DNA of 64,000 nt, taken from NCBI GenBank assembly GCA_016795365.1, contig JAEUHN010000001.1, forward strand, positions 1-64,000, read 5' to 3'. The position numbers were made by a program, and so were the translations under genes. The first letter of the stretch is position 1, and each line of letters starts with the position of its first letter. Of this stretch, positions 32,461-41,536 are shown one piece after another. Source of the DNA: Verrucomicrobiaceae bacterium (lineage in GTDB: Bacteria > Verrucomicrobiota > Verrucomicrobiia > Verrucomicrobiales > Verrucomicrobiaceae). Under the pieces are notes generated by a model. The model was not told the origin of the DNA. It ran no database searches and saw only the letters and a list, made by a program, of their open reading frames with translations.

Positions 32461-34409
32461 CGCTGACCATCCTGAGCAAAGAATTGCGGTCGCTTCGCAT
32501 CTACGTGCTGCTGGTGTTTGGATACGTGTTGCTGGAGTTTGGCTACGTCTGCGTCACAGAGTTCCCCGATCTCCAAAGCTTCGCTGCCGCAGACCACATG
32601 AACGGCGAGAAGTCCGAGATCATCGCCTTCTCCGTGATCTTCGGTTCCATCATCGGTGCCTTCGCCCTCGGGCAGGAGCGTGAACAAAGAACGCAGAGTT
32701 TCCTCGATGGTCTGCCGGTGAGCCGTTGGCAGGTGTTCCTGATGAAACTGATCGCTGCGTGCCTGATCGCCATCCTATGGCCCATCGCTCACATGGCCCT
32801 GCACGTTGGGTGCGGTGCTTTGTCAATGACGTCCATATCCGAGCCGATCAACTGGGCCTACACAGGCGCGGTGATCGCCTCAGGGTCGATTCTCGTGACG
32901 ATGATCGTGTGCATCGCGATGATGCTTTCTTTCCTGCGCCAATGGTTCGCGCTCGGGGCAGGCCTCGCCGTCTGGGGCGTGATCTGGCTGCGCATGAATG
33001 CACCTGATTGGGCCCGATGGTTCAACACGACCGAGCTTTTCGTTTTTGAACTCAAGGACGGCATGGTGATAGCGTGGCCGTGGCAGACCATGATGGCCCA
33101 CGCGGGCGTCGCCCTGGCGGCGATGATCATCGCTGGCTGCGCCTATGCCTGGCGCGATGGCTGGTGGTCGCGCCTGCTGCAGCGATGGGGGCGCTGGCGG
33201 TTCTTCGCCTGGCTGAAGGTGCTGGCACCGGTGGGTGCAGTGGTGGCCTGGATCGGAGTGATGATCCAGGTCAGCAAAGACGATGATGAGCCTCCATCCC
33301 GGCGGCAGACCACTCAGATCGCCGCAGGCACCGCGAGCCAGCCCAAGCCCGGCAAGGACACTGCAGAGGGCTCTGACTTCGATCCCTTCGATTCGCGGGA
33401 AACCAAGCACTATGACTTCTTGCTTCGAAGGTCTCAGGCCGACAAGGCCAGTGGTCTCATCCGTCTGGCTGATGTTGTTCACGACGAAGCCGCATCATTC
33501 TTTGGTTCGGCTCCGGCACCGCCCGAACGCATCGTGGTGGACCTCGCGAGTGCCGTAGTCTCCCATGCCGCCGGGCAGACCAACTGGACCAAGGTGCGGA
33601 TGCCGCTTCGCCCCGAGTTCTCCAGCGATGAACTGCGCCGCATCCTGCGCCACGAGACGGCGCATGTTTACATCGAGCAGCTCAGCGATGGCGGGGCCTC
33701 GTCCTTCTTCAACGAAATGCGCGCCTTCCATGAAGGAGCGGCCACGGCAGCCGAGTTCGCCACCCCCAGCAAGGACTCCGAAAAGACCCGCGCCGAGATG
33801 GAACTCTGGGCCGCCCTCGCCCACTCGCGCGGCACCATCTCGCTCGACCTGCTCTGCAACAACAAAGCCCTGAGCCGCGATCGCGATGGCTTCCTGGTTT
33901 ATCCGCTGGGCTATGTTTTCACACGTGCGCTCATTCGCGCAGGCGGGGTCGATGTTCCTCGCCGTGCGATGGAAACGCTGCGCGATTCGCCCCCCGCGCC
34001 TGGCACCTCGGGTGCGGATGTGTGGCGCCACATCAGCCAACGATGCGGAGTTTCCTGGGAACGAGTGATCGCGATCTACGCGGATGAACTGAACACGCTA
34101 GTCAAGCGCGAGCAGGCGACGATCGCCCGACTGCCTCGGGTGAAGGCCAAGGTGCAGGTCGTGGGCGATCAGATCGTCATTCACCCTCAACTCGGCGCGA
34201 TGGCGGTGCCTGCGCGCTTGCGCTGCCGCGTGGAGAAGGATCGTGGTCTCATCGACGAGCCCGTTTCGCTGCGAATGAATGCCAGTGGCGACTTCGTCCT
34301 GCCACGCGCCGAGCACGCGGGGATCAAGCTCCGCTACCTGATCGGCTGGCAAACGCATCAGGGCATGGCATCGGCCTATGAGCCCTGGGAAGAAGTGACG
34401 CTCGAGTAA
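32457..34409 (+). CDS. ABC-2 type permease fused to a gluzincin (HExxH) peptidase-like domain
   Basis: A 650-aa protein starting in an ATGA overlap with the preceding permease. Residues about 1-280 are an ABC-2 permease with six TM helices, the N-terminal 'LTILSKELRSLRIYVLLV' and 'FLDGLPVSRWQVFLMKL' matching permease 1. The extracytoplasmic C-terminal half contains 'RRILRHETAHVYIEQLSD' (H399-E400-T-A-H403) and 'MRAFHEGAATAAEFA' (E426), a plausible zinc site (HExxH plus a downstream Glu) of the gluzincin/peptidase MA type. A final beta domain is at 560-650. It may cleave exported peptides or the cell wall, but the substrate is unknown. Confidence 0.85.
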   Translation: MTLTILSKELRSLRIYVLLVFGYVLLEFGYVCVTEFPDLQSFAAADHMNGEKSEIIAFSVIFGSIIGAFALGQEREQRTQSFLDGLPVSRWQVFLMKLIAACLIAILWPIAHMALHVGCGALSMTSISEPINWAYTGAVIASGSILVTMIVCIAMMLSFLRQWFALGAGLAVWGVIWLRMNAPDWARWFNTTELFVFELKDGMVIAWPWQTMMAHAGVALAAMIIAGCAYAWRDGWWSRLLQRWGRWRFFAWLKVLAPVGAVVAWIGVMIQVSKDDDEPPSRRQTTQIAAGTASQPKPGKDTAEGSDFDPFDSRETKHYDFLLRRSQADKASGLIRLADVVHDEAASFFGSAPAPPERIVVDLASAVVSHAAGQTNWTKVRMPLRPEFSSDELRRILRHETAHVYIEQLSDGGASSFFNEMRAFHEGAATAAEFATPSKDSEKTRAEMELWAALAHSRGTISLDLLCNNKALSRDRDGFLVYPLGYVFTRALIRAGGVDVPRRAMETLRDSPPAPGTSGADVWRHISQRCGVSWERVIAIYADELNTLVKREQATIARLPRVKAKVQVVGDQIVIHPQLGAMAVPARLRCRVEKDRGLIDEPVSLRMNASGDFVLPRAEHAGIKLRYLIGWQTHQGMASAYEPWEEVTLE

Positions 34410-34481
34410 CGGCCAACCGAGAATAAAACGTCTCGCCACCGCGCCCTCACGCTCCTAGCTTCGCCGGAACCACCTCCCTCC

Positions 34482-35483
34482 ATGACTTCCTCCCATTCGT
34501 TCATCTTCGCACTCACTCTCGGCCTCGCAGGCATCGACTCCCTTCACGCGGGAGACGCCTTCTTCTCCGCCGATGGCCGCACCGTGACCTACGTGCCCAC
34601 TTTTGACACGGGTTGCCTGAAGCGGATCAACCTTGAGACTAAGGTGGTAGAGAAGATCACCGTCAGCCTGCCGAAGGACGAAGGCATCGTTGCACTCGCC
34701 AGCGGCGCGGATGGTGAGGCTCTGTTCACGACCGAAAAGGCGGCCTGGGTCCACGATGCCAAGGGCACGCGAAAGCTCTGTGATCTCGGCGCGATCGAAA
34801 ACTCCACCTCCCTCATCGTTGCGCCGTCGAAAGGCGAGCACTTCGCGGACTATCTCTTCGTGACAGGCTCTGAGAAGGACGATCCGAACCGCCACCTCTT
34901 CTTCTACCGCAAGCCGGGGCAGAAGACGTTCAAGAGCACGTTCTGCCGCCGAGTTCAGACGATCTACACCGGAGCTTTCACCGCCGACGGGCGCTTCTTT
35001 TTCGATGGCGATGGCGATCTCTGGGAAGGTGGGTTCGAGCCGGAAGACGAACAAGCCGAGATGCCTCCCGTTCTCAATGGCGTGCGCATCGCTCCGCTCG
35101 GACTCTTCAACACTGACTCGGCCAATGGTGGCAGCTTGTATGTGAATCGCATCTTACCCGCAGGCAAAAGCATCTTCGTCGTGCTGCGGGGTCACCACAT
35201 GGGCCACCTGCTGCGCGTGGCGATGAATCCCACATCCGCGATGAAGGAAGGCTCGGGTGCCAACGACACGGTGCAAGGCAACTACGCCTACATGGCCAAG
35301 AGCCTCGCAAGCGTGCAGATCATCGACGACAGCTTTGACCCCATCACCACGGCGGCTGCGATCTCGATCAACGGCACCGAGCGACTGCTCTACTCCAAGG
35401 GCAACACCAACCAGACTTTTTATCTCTGGGACTCTGCCTCAGGCAAGAGCGTGGAGATCGCGAAGGACGAAGAGCAGCCGTAG
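34482..35483 (+). CDS. Secreted hypothetical protein, propeller-like
   Basis: A 333-aa protein with a signal peptide (about residues 1-23, ending LHAG). The mature part contains recurring 'FFSADGRTVTYV', 'GAFTADGRFFFDGDGDLWEG' and 'LLYSKGNTNQTFYLWDSASG' segments, which suggest a beta-propeller of the WD/TolB type. I recognise no named family. It lies 73 bp downstream of the exporter operon on the same strand and could be a cargo or partner, but there is no direct evidence. It ends convergently with serS. Confidence 0.8.
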   Translation: MTSSHSFIFALTLGLAGIDSLHAGDAFFSADGRTVTYVPTFDTGCLKRINLETKVVEKITVSLPKDEGIVALASGADGEALFTTEKAAWVHDAKGTRKLCDLGAIENSTSLIVAPSKGEHFADYLFVTGSEKDDPNRHLFFYRKPGQKTFKSTFCRRVQTIYTGAFTADGRFFFDGDGDLWEGGFEPEDEQAEMPPVLNGVRIAPLGLFNTDSANGGSLYVNRILPAGKSIFVVLRGHHMGHLLRVAMNPTSAMKEGSGANDTVQGNYAYMAKSLASVQIIDDSFDPITTAAAISINGTERLLYSKGNTNQTFYLWDSASGKSVEIAKDEEQP

Positions 35484-35494
35484 TCGAAGGGAGA

Positions 35495-36769
35495 TCAGCC
35501 GATCTTCTCCGCGTGGAAATAAGGCTGGAGCGCGGGTGGAATCGCGATCGTGCCATCGGCCTGCTGGTAGGTTTCCAGCAGCGCGACGTAAAGACGTGCG
35601 AGAGCGGTGCCTGAGCCATTGAGGGTGTGGCAAAACACGGTCTTCTTCTCGCCCTCGGGCTTGTAGCGCAGGTTCATGCGGCGCGCCTGGAAGTCGCCGA
35701 AGTTGGAGCAACTGGAGACTTCGAGGTAACCATCCTGCCCTGGTGCCCAGACTTCGATGTCGTAGGTCTTGGTGCTGCCAAAGCCAATGTCACCAGTGCA
35801 GAGTTCGATCACGCGGTAGTGCAGGCCGAGCAATTGCAGCACTTTCTCTGCATCCGCGGTCAGGTTTTCCAGTTCAGCGAAGGAGGTCTCGGGTGTGGTG
35901 ATCTTCACGAGTTCCACCTTGTCGAACTGATGCATGCGGATCATGCCGCGCGTGCCAACGCCTGCGGCTCCGGCTTCACTGCGGAAGCACGGGGTGTAGC
36001 CTGCATATTTGATCGGCAGCTTGTCGGTAGCGACGATCTCTTCGCGATGAAGATTAGTGACCGGCACCTCGGCGGTGGGAATGAGGTAAAGGTTGTCGCG
36101 CTCGCACTTGTAGAGCTGGTCGTCGAACTTCGGCAACTGACCGGTGCCCACGAGGCAGTCGGGCTTCACGAGGTGTGGCACGGCGACCTCGGTGTAGCCG
36201 TGCTGCGAGGTGTGGAGATCAAGAAGGAAGTTGAGCAAGGCACGCTCGAGCTTCGCTCCCTGGCCGCGATAAACGATGAAGGCGCTGCCGCTGATCTTGA
36301 TGCCTGCGTCAAAATCGATGAGGCCGAGTGAAGTGGCGAGGCTGATGTGGTCCTTCGGCTGGAAGGTGAACTCCGGTTTGCTGCCCCAGGTGCGAACCTC
36401 GGGATTCTCCTCGCTGCTGGCACCCACGGGGCAGGCCTCGTGCGGCATGTTGGGCAGGCCGAGCATGATGTCACGCTGACGCACATCAAGGGCATCGGCT
36501 TCACGTCCGATCTCGTCGATGCGAGTGCCGATGCCGCGCACTTCGGCTTCGATGGCACTGGTGTCCTGGCCGTTTTTCTTGGCAATGCCGATCTCCTTGC
36601 TGATCCGATTGCGATCGCTCTGCAAATTCTGGCGCACGGTTTCGGCGGCGCGACGCTGTTCGTCGATGGAAAGGATCTCATCAATGACGCTGGTGTAGTC
36701 AGTGCCGCGTTGATTGAGGCGGCGTTTCACATCGTCGGGCTGCTTGCGGATGAGTTGGATGTCGAGCAT
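35495..36769 (-). CDS. serS: Seryl-tRNA synthetase
   Basis: A 424-aa class II aminoacyl-tRNA synthetase of normal length. The N-terminal antiparallel coiled-coil arm covers about residues 25-100 ('RNRISKEIGIAKKNGQDTSA'). Motif 2 is 'CFRSEAGAAGVGTRGMIRMH' and 'QFDKVELVKI'; motif 3 is 'LNGSGTALARLYVALLETYQ'. It charges tRNA-Ser. The end is convergent with the secreted protein gene 11 bp away. The start at 36769 (MLDIQLIRKQPDDV) is the standard SerRS N-terminus. Confidence 0.97.
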   Translation of the reverse strand: MLDIQLIRKQPDDVKRRLNQRGTDYTSVIDEILSIDEQRRAAETVRQNLQSDRNRISKEIGIAKKNGQDTSAIEAEVRGIGTRIDEIGREADALDVRQRDIMLGLPNMPHEACPVGASSEENPEVRTWGSKPEFTFQPKDHISLATSLGLIDFDAGIKISGSAFIVYRGQGAKLERALLNFLLDLHTSQHGYTEVAVPHLVKPDCLVGTGQLPKFDDQLYKCERDNLYLIPTAEVPVTNLHREEIVATDKLPIKYAGYTPCFRSEAGAAGVGTRGMIRMHQFDKVELVKITTPETSFAELENLTADAEKVLQLLGLHYRVIELCTGDIGFGSTKTYDIEVWAPGQDGYLEVSSCSNFGDFQARRMNLRYKPEGEKKTVFCHTLNGSGTALARLYVALLETYQQADGTIAIPPALQPYFHAEKIG

Positions 36770-36823
36770 GGGAAGGCGGAGTTTAGAGGGACGGAGGGTT
36801 TTGTCGAGTCGCAGGAGGACAAA

Positions 36824-36854
36824 GAAAAAGGCCGCCCGGTTGCCCAGGCGGCCT
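36824..36854 (-). terminator. Rho-independent terminator of the peroxiredoxin gene
   Basis: Minus-strand AGGCCGCC-tgggcaaccg-GGCGGCCT followed by TTTTT. It lies between the peroxiredoxin stop and serS. Confidence 0.85.
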
Positions 36855-36872
36855 GCGAGGAGATGCTTCGCT

Positions 36873-37400
36873 TTACTTCTTCAACTCAGCGAGCACAGCC
36901 TTGATGTCGTCGGCCTGCTTTTCAGTGGAGGCCTTGGCATCATGCCAAACGACTTTGCCGTCCTTGATCACGAAGCACTGGCGTGTGGCGAGCCCGACCA
37001 CGGGGATCTTGTCCACCTTGAAGGCTTCGAGCACCTTGCCTTCAGGATCGCACACGAGTGTGAAGGGCAGCTTGAACTTGTCTTTGAACTTCTTGTTCGC
37101 CTCTGGCTTGTCGGTGCTGACGCCGAGGACGGTCACGCCCTGCGAGGTGAGATCGGTGTGAGCATCGCGCAGGCTGCAACCTTGCTTCGTGCAGCCAGGG
37201 GTATCGGCCTTGGGATAGAAATACACGACCGTGATGCCCTTCTTGTAGATGTCGGCGAAGTTGATCGCATTGCCGTCCTGATCGACGGAGGACACTGCGG
37301 GTGCATCATAAGGCGGAGTGACTATCTTGCCCTGATTGCCAAAGCAGGAACTAGTGATGAGAGCAACGAGCGCGGTGAGGGACTTGAAGAGCTTTTTCAT
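36873..37400 (-). CDS. Exported peroxiredoxin, PrxQ/BCP type
   Basis: A 175-aa thioredoxin-fold peroxidase from ATG 37400. An N-terminal hydrophobic leader (MKKLFKSLTALVALITSSC) suggests export; the lipobox-like end has Cys 19, but Thr-Ser-Ser before it is not an ideal lipobox. The peroxidatic and resolving cysteines are in 'PKADTPGCTKQGCSLRD', five residues apart, as in PrxQ/BCP enzymes. 'VTVLGVSTDKPEANKKFKDK' matches the family's central helix region. It reduces peroxides with a thiol partner, probably in the periplasm. Confidence 0.9.
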   Translation of the reverse strand: MKKLFKSLTALVALITSSCFGNQGKIVTPPYDAPAVSSVDQDGNAINFADIYKKGITVVYFYPKADTPGCTKQGCSLRDAHTDLTSQGVTVLGVSTDKPEANKKFKDKFKLPFTLVCDPEGKVLEAFKVDKIPVVGLATRQCFVIKDGKVVWHDAKASTEKQADDIKAVLAELKK

Positions 37401-37541
37401 GGTAGGTGAAGTGCGTGTGAGCAAAGGCAGATACGACATAACGGTCCACATCGCGCCAACAAAGTTCAGCACCGGGTCATTCGAATGAAGGGGCGAAAAA
37501 GGAATTCCCCGCATGCACTGAATTTGTTTTGATCACGGCCT

Positions 37542-37820
37542 ATGAATCCTGCGCCTCCTCCCACTGACCAGATCGCCACCGCCGCCCTTGAAGCCCTTCA
37601 CCAATCGCATCCCAGCATTCCGCAGTCGCTGGGCTTGATAGCCATTTATGCCCTGGCTGGCGTCCTGGTGGCCGTGCTGGGCTACAAGCTCTTCGACCTC
37701 TGCACGCCGGGCGACCTTCACAAGGAGATCATCGAGAACAGAAACGTCGCCGCCGCGATCATCGGTGCTGCCATCATCGTGGGCGTCTGTATTTTGGTGG
37801 CCGCATCCATCATGGGCTGA
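37542..37820 (+). CDS. DUF350 membrane protein, YjfL-like
   Basis: A 92-aa small inner-membrane protein with two TM helices ('SLGLIAIYALAGVLVAVLGY' and 'AAAIIGAAIIVGVCILVAAS'), joined by the conserved DUF350 segment 'LFDLCTPGDLHKEIIENRNV'. DUF350 normally has two such units; this is a single-unit version. It starts the plus-strand run with the Ser/Gly-rich protein and a glutathionylspermidine synthase-like enzyme, as in E. coli yjfL-yjfM-yjfC. The function is unknown, possibly stress-related. Confidence 0.85.
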   Translation: MNPAPPPTDQIATAALEALHQSHPSIPQSLGLIAIYALAGVLVAVLGYKLFDLCTPGDLHKEIIENRNVAAAIIGAAIIVGVCILVAASIMG

Positions 37821-37825
37821 CCACC

Positions 37826-38416
37826 ATGAGAAAGCCTGAAAACATCGCGCTCGGCATCATGGGTGCCGTGGCTGGAGGTCTGGCGATCAGCGCCCTAAAC
37901 AGTCGCGTGACGGACCGTCCGTCCGTGCCCGTGTCGAGCTACCGGGCGTCCAGCGGAACCCGCAGCAATCCCATTCCCTTCCAGGAACGCGACTACCAGA
38001 ACGGCGAGTATGTGCCGACCATCGGCTACTACCACGCGCCGTATCACAACTTCTTTTTCTACCCGTGGAACCACTACGATACCTCGAAGGGCTACTACCG
38101 CGGTGGACAATGGTTTCCTCAGATGCTGTCCGGGATCGTGCCAGCCTCTCGACCGTCAGCTGAAGCCTTGCGACGACTCCGCGAACTCTATGCTCAGCAG
38201 CAACAACAGCAATCGCAGCAGCCCGCGTCGTCATCCAGCGGACACAGCAGCGCCTTCCGATACCACTCGGGCAGTTCCTTCGGGGGCACCTCGCGCGGTT
38301 TTGGCGGCAGCAGTTCGTCAAGCACTCAGCATTCATCCTTCAGCAGCGGCAGAAGCAGCAGCAGCTCACACACGAGCTTCGGTGGATTCGGCTCGCACGG
38401 AAGTTCCAGTTCCTAG
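37826..38416 (+). CDS. Ser/Gly-rich exported protein, YjfM/YgiB-position
   Basis: A 196-aa protein. The N-terminus (IALGIMGAVAGGLAISAL) is a signal anchor. Residues about 45-110 ('VPTIGYYHAPYHNFFFYP', 'KGYYRGGQWFP') are aromatic-rich. A Gln run (about 124-129) and a low-complexity Ser/Gly tail (about 135-196) follow. Position between the DUF350 and synthase genes matches the DUF1190 (YjfM/YgiB) slot, although sequence similarity is weak. Such proteins may bind to the cell surface. It starts 5 bp after the DUF350 stop. Confidence 0.75.
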   Translation: MRKPENIALGIMGAVAGGLAISALNSRVTDRPSVPVSSYRASSGTRSNPIPFQERDYQNGEYVPTIGYYHAPYHNFFFYPWNHYDTSKGYYRGGQWFPQMLSGIVPASRPSAEALRRLRELYAQQQQQQSQQPASSSSGHSSAFRYHSGSSFGGTSRGFGGSSSSSTQHSSFSSGRSSSSSHTSFGGFGSHGSSSS

Positions 38417-38422
38417 TTCGTC

Positions 38423-39544
38423 ATGATCCGACAAACCCTCAGCCCCCGCACCGACTGGCAGAGCAAGGTGGAGTCCGTGGGGCTCGTCTTCCACACCATC
38501 GATGGCGCGCCCTACTGGGATGAATCAGCCTGCTATCAGCTCTCCGCCTCCGAAGTGGACACATTGGAAGCCGCAGCCAACGAGGTCCACCTGCGCTGCC
38601 TCGATGCCGCTCAGGCGATCATTGATCGCAAGCTGTGGCAGAGCATGGCCATTCCCGAGGCGGCGATTTCCGAGATCGAGCAGTCCTGGAGACTCGATGA
38701 CGCGAGCATCTACGGGCGCTTCGACTTCGCCTGGGATGGTGTGAGTCCGCCTCAACTGCTGGAATACAATGCCGACACGCCGACTGCTCTGCTCGAGGCC
38801 AGCGTGGTGCAATGGCACTGGCTGCAAGAGGCCCAGCCCGACGCTGACCAGTTCAATTCCATTCACGAGCGACTCATCGCCGCCTGGAAGAAACTCGATG
38901 CCGACAGTGTCCACTTTGCCAGCGTCGCTGATTCAACCGAAGACGGCATGACGGCGCTTTACCTGCGCGACACCTGCGAGCAGGCCGGCAAGCAAACCGC
39001 CTCCCTCGACATGAGCGAGATCGGCTGGAACAGGCTGGCCAAACGCTTCGTGGATCCCGACGGGCGGTTCATCGACAAGCTCTTCAAACTCTACCCATGG
39101 GAATGGATGTGGGACGAGGAATTCGGTGCCCACATCACCGGCCAGGGCCATCATTTCATCGAGCCAGTGTGGAAGATGATGCTGAGCAACAAAGCCATCC
39201 TGCCACTGCTGTGGGAAATGTTTCCGCACCATCCCAACCTCCTCCCCGCCTTCCACCAGCCGGAGCCTCTGCGCGGCACCTATGTCCGCAAACCCAAGCT
39301 CAGCCGTGAAGGGGCTAACATCGAATGGCGACAAAACGATGCCCTGCTGGAAAGCAGCGACGGCGAGTATGGCGAAGATGGTTACATCTATCAGGCTCCG
39401 GCCTCGATGCCTTGCCACGAGGGCAACTACCCCGTCTTCGGCGTCTGGATGATCGACGGCGAAGCCGCGGGACTCGGCATTCGCGAAGACCGACGACGCA
39501 TCACCAGCAACCTGAGCCGCTTCGTGCCGCACTTTTTCCGCTAA
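38423..39544 (+). CDS. Glutathionylspermidine synthase-like ATP-grasp enzyme (YjfC/YgiC family)
   Basis: A 373-aa cytoplasmic protein of the GSP_synth preATP-grasp family. It shows 'YGRFDFAWDGVSPPQLLEYN' followed by 'ADTPTALLEASVVQWHWLQE' near residues 93-132, and 'LRGTYVRKPKLSREGANIEW' plus 'YPVFGVWMIDGEAAGLGIRE' near the end, as in YgiC/YjfC. The family ligates an amine to a peptide with ATP; the real substrate of YjfC-type members is unknown and no amidase domain is present. It starts 6 bp after the preceding gene and ends the yjfL/M/C-like operon. Confidence 0.92.
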   Translation: MIRQTLSPRTDWQSKVESVGLVFHTIDGAPYWDESACYQLSASEVDTLEAAANEVHLRCLDAAQAIIDRKLWQSMAIPEAAISEIEQSWRLDDASIYGRFDFAWDGVSPPQLLEYNADTPTALLEASVVQWHWLQEAQPDADQFNSIHERLIAAWKKLDADSVHFASVADSTEDGMTALYLRDTCEQAGKQTASLDMSEIGWNRLAKRFVDPDGRFIDKLFKLYPWEWMWDEEFGAHITGQGHHFIEPVWKMMLSNKAILPLLWEMFPHHPNLLPAFHQPEPLRGTYVRKPKLSREGANIEWRQNDALLESSDGEYGEDGYIYQAPASMPCHEGNYPVFGVWMIDGEAAGLGIREDRRRITSNLSRFVPHFFR

Positions 39545-39562
39545 CCATAAACCTCACCTCCC

Positions 39563-39910
39563 ATGAAACTCTCGGACCTCATCTTCTCAGGCTTCAACAA
39601 ACGTGTGGCTGCCCTTCATCGGCAAACCGGACACATTCTCTGGCAATGGACGGCCCCTTCAGGACGGTCATATGTCAGCCTGCTGCTCGATGGCGATCTG
39701 CTCGTCGTCTCCGTGGATGGCTACATGTATGGGCTGGATGCGCTCACTGGGAAACTCCGCTGGGCCAATGATATGAAGGGCTTCGGGATGGGCGTCACGG
39801 CGTTGGTTTCCCAAAATGGCAGCCCCTCCCAAGCATCCGTCTTGGCTGCCTCAGCCCTTCAGGCCGCTCATCAGCACCAGCATCAAACGACGTTTCACTC
39901 CAATCCCTGA
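39563..39910 (+). CDS. Short PQQ-like beta-propeller repeat protein
   Basis: A 115-aa protein without a signal peptide. Two copies of the PQQ-propeller blade pattern are visible: 'RVAALHRQTGHILWQW' and 'YMYGLDALTGKLRWAN', each with the 'LxxxTGxxxW' core, and 'LLLDGDLLVVSVDG' between them. A full propeller needs 7-8 blades, so this single protein must oligomerise or be a fragment. The C-terminal about 40 residues (AASALQAAHQHQHQ) are low-complexity. It lies 18 bp after the synthase gene and may be in the same operon. Confidence 0.8.
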   Translation: MKLSDLIFSGFNKRVAALHRQTGHILWQWTAPSGRSYVSLLLDGDLLVVSVDGYMYGLDALTGKLRWANDMKGFGMGVTALVSQNGSPSQASVLAASALQAAHQHQHQTTFHSNP

Positions 39911-39922
39911 TGACGGTCGCCA

Positions 39923-41368
39923 TCAGCCCAGCGCACGGATCTTGGTGAAGGGATTGCCTTCATTCTGATCGATGCGCTCCGGGCGGCCTTTGTGGGTATA
40001 AACGAGCTTCGTGTGGTCAATGCCCATAAGGTGGAGGATCGTGGCGTGGAAGTCGTGGACGTGAATCTTGTCCTCCACGGCGCGCAGGCCCAAGTCATCT
40101 GTGCTGCCGATCGTGTGCCCAGCCTTCACGCCGCCGCCGGCCATCCACATGGTGAAGCCGGTGGGGTTGTGGTCGCGACCGTCGCCCTTCTCACTCATCG
40201 GCGTGCGCCCGAACTCGCCGCCCCAGATGACGAGTGTCTCATCGAGCATGCCACGCGATTTCAGATCACGCAGCAGACCGGCCACGGGCTTGTCTTGTTC
40301 GCCGCAGTATTTCGTGTGGTTCTCCTCGATCTTGGCGTGGGCGTCCCACTTGCTGCCAGAGCCGTGGTAGAGCTGGATGAAACGCACACCGCGCTCGACG
40401 AGACGACGGGCGAGGAGGCAGTTGCGGCCCATGACGGCGGTCTTGGGATCGTCGATGCCGTAGAGCTTCTTGGTCGCATCCGATTCACTGCCGAGATCGA
40501 CGGCCTCGGGTGCATGAGCTTGCATGCGGAAGGCCAGCTCGTAGGCGCGGATGCGGGCGTCGAGTTCGGTGTTGTCCTCGCGCCCCGTGCCGAAGTCGCG
40601 ATTGATCTTGCCGAGGAATTTTAGCTTCGCCTGCTGGCGGGCATCGCTGATGGACTTAGGGTGCGCGAGGTTGGCGATCGGCGCGGTGCCGCCCTCGAAT
40701 TCCACGCCCTGATAGGTGGCGGGCATGAAGCCAGCGCCCCAGTTGCGCACGCCATTGACCACGGAGGTCTCGGTGTCCTTGATCACGACAAAGGCGGGCA
40801 GGTTCTGGTTTTCGGTGCCGAGGCCGTAGTTGACCCATGCGCCGAGTGACGGACGCCCGCCAAAGATGGAGCCCGTGTTCATCTGGCACACGCCGCCGGA
40901 GTGGTTGATACCATCGGAGACCACGGAGCGCACCACACAGAGATCATCGGCCAGCTTTGCCGTGTGCGGCACCCAATCTGAGATCCACAGGCCGCTCTCG
41001 CCGTGCTGCTTCCACTCGCGTTTGTCGGCCAGGAGCGGTGCCTTGGACTCGCCCATCGCGGTGATCACGGTGCCAAAGCTGTCCGGCATCCGCTGCCCGG
41101 CGAGCTGGCGGAGCAGCGGTTTGGGATCGAAGAGGTCGATGTGGCTCGGCCCGCCCTCCATGAAGAGAAAGATCACGCTTTTCGCCCGCCCTGCCTTGTG
41201 CGCCACCTTCGGCGAAGCCGGGCTGGCTGGCTTGCCGTTCGCGTCGCCAAACGCCGCCATCAGCGGGTCCTCACCCATCAGTGCGGCCAGGGCGACAGCG
41301 CCAAAGCCAGCGCCCCCACGGCGGAGGATGTCACGGCGGTTGGTGAGGAGTTCGTGGTGCGGGATCAT
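39923..41368 (-). CDS. DUF1501 domain-containing Tat-exported protein (second copy)
   Basis: A 481-aa protein with a Tat-like leader (NRRDILRRGGAGFGAVALAA). The DUF1501 core has 'FLFMEGGPSHIDLFDPKPLL', 'VVRSVVSDGINHSGG', 'RLVERGVRFIQLYHGSGSKW' and 'IWGGEFGRTPMSEKGDGRDHN'. It is a different subgroup from the copy at 6662-8062. No DUF1549 partner is nearby. The end is convergent, 12 bp from the PQQ-like gene. Confidence 0.92.
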   Translation of the reverse strand: MIPHHELLTNRRDILRRGGAGFGAVALAALMGEDPLMAAFGDANGKPASPASPKVAHKAGRAKSVIFLFMEGGPSHIDLFDPKPLLRQLAGQRMPDSFGTVITAMGESKAPLLADKREWKQHGESGLWISDWVPHTAKLADDLCVVRSVVSDGINHSGGVCQMNTGSIFGGRPSLGAWVNYGLGTENQNLPAFVVIKDTETSVVNGVRNWGAGFMPATYQGVEFEGGTAPIANLAHPKSISDARQQAKLKFLGKINRDFGTGREDNTELDARIRAYELAFRMQAHAPEAVDLGSESDATKKLYGIDDPKTAVMGRNCLLARRLVERGVRFIQLYHGSGSKWDAHAKIEENHTKYCGEQDKPVAGLLRDLKSRGMLDETLVIWGGEFGRTPMSEKGDGRDHNPTGFTMWMAGGGVKAGHTIGSTDDLGLRAVEDKIHVHDFHATILHLMGIDHTKLVYTHKGRPERIDQNEGNPFTKIRALG

Positions 41369-41536
41369 GGAGAGCGCGGGGGATTTTGTGAACGCTTTGA
41401 GGCAGGCAAAGCGTGCAAAGCGATCTCACATTTTCAGCCAACGACGGTATTTCAAAAAATACTACGATGTTGGACGAAAAGTTGAAAAAGATTACGTGCG
41501 CTGGTAATCTGGACTTCCTCACAATCGACTTTCCTC

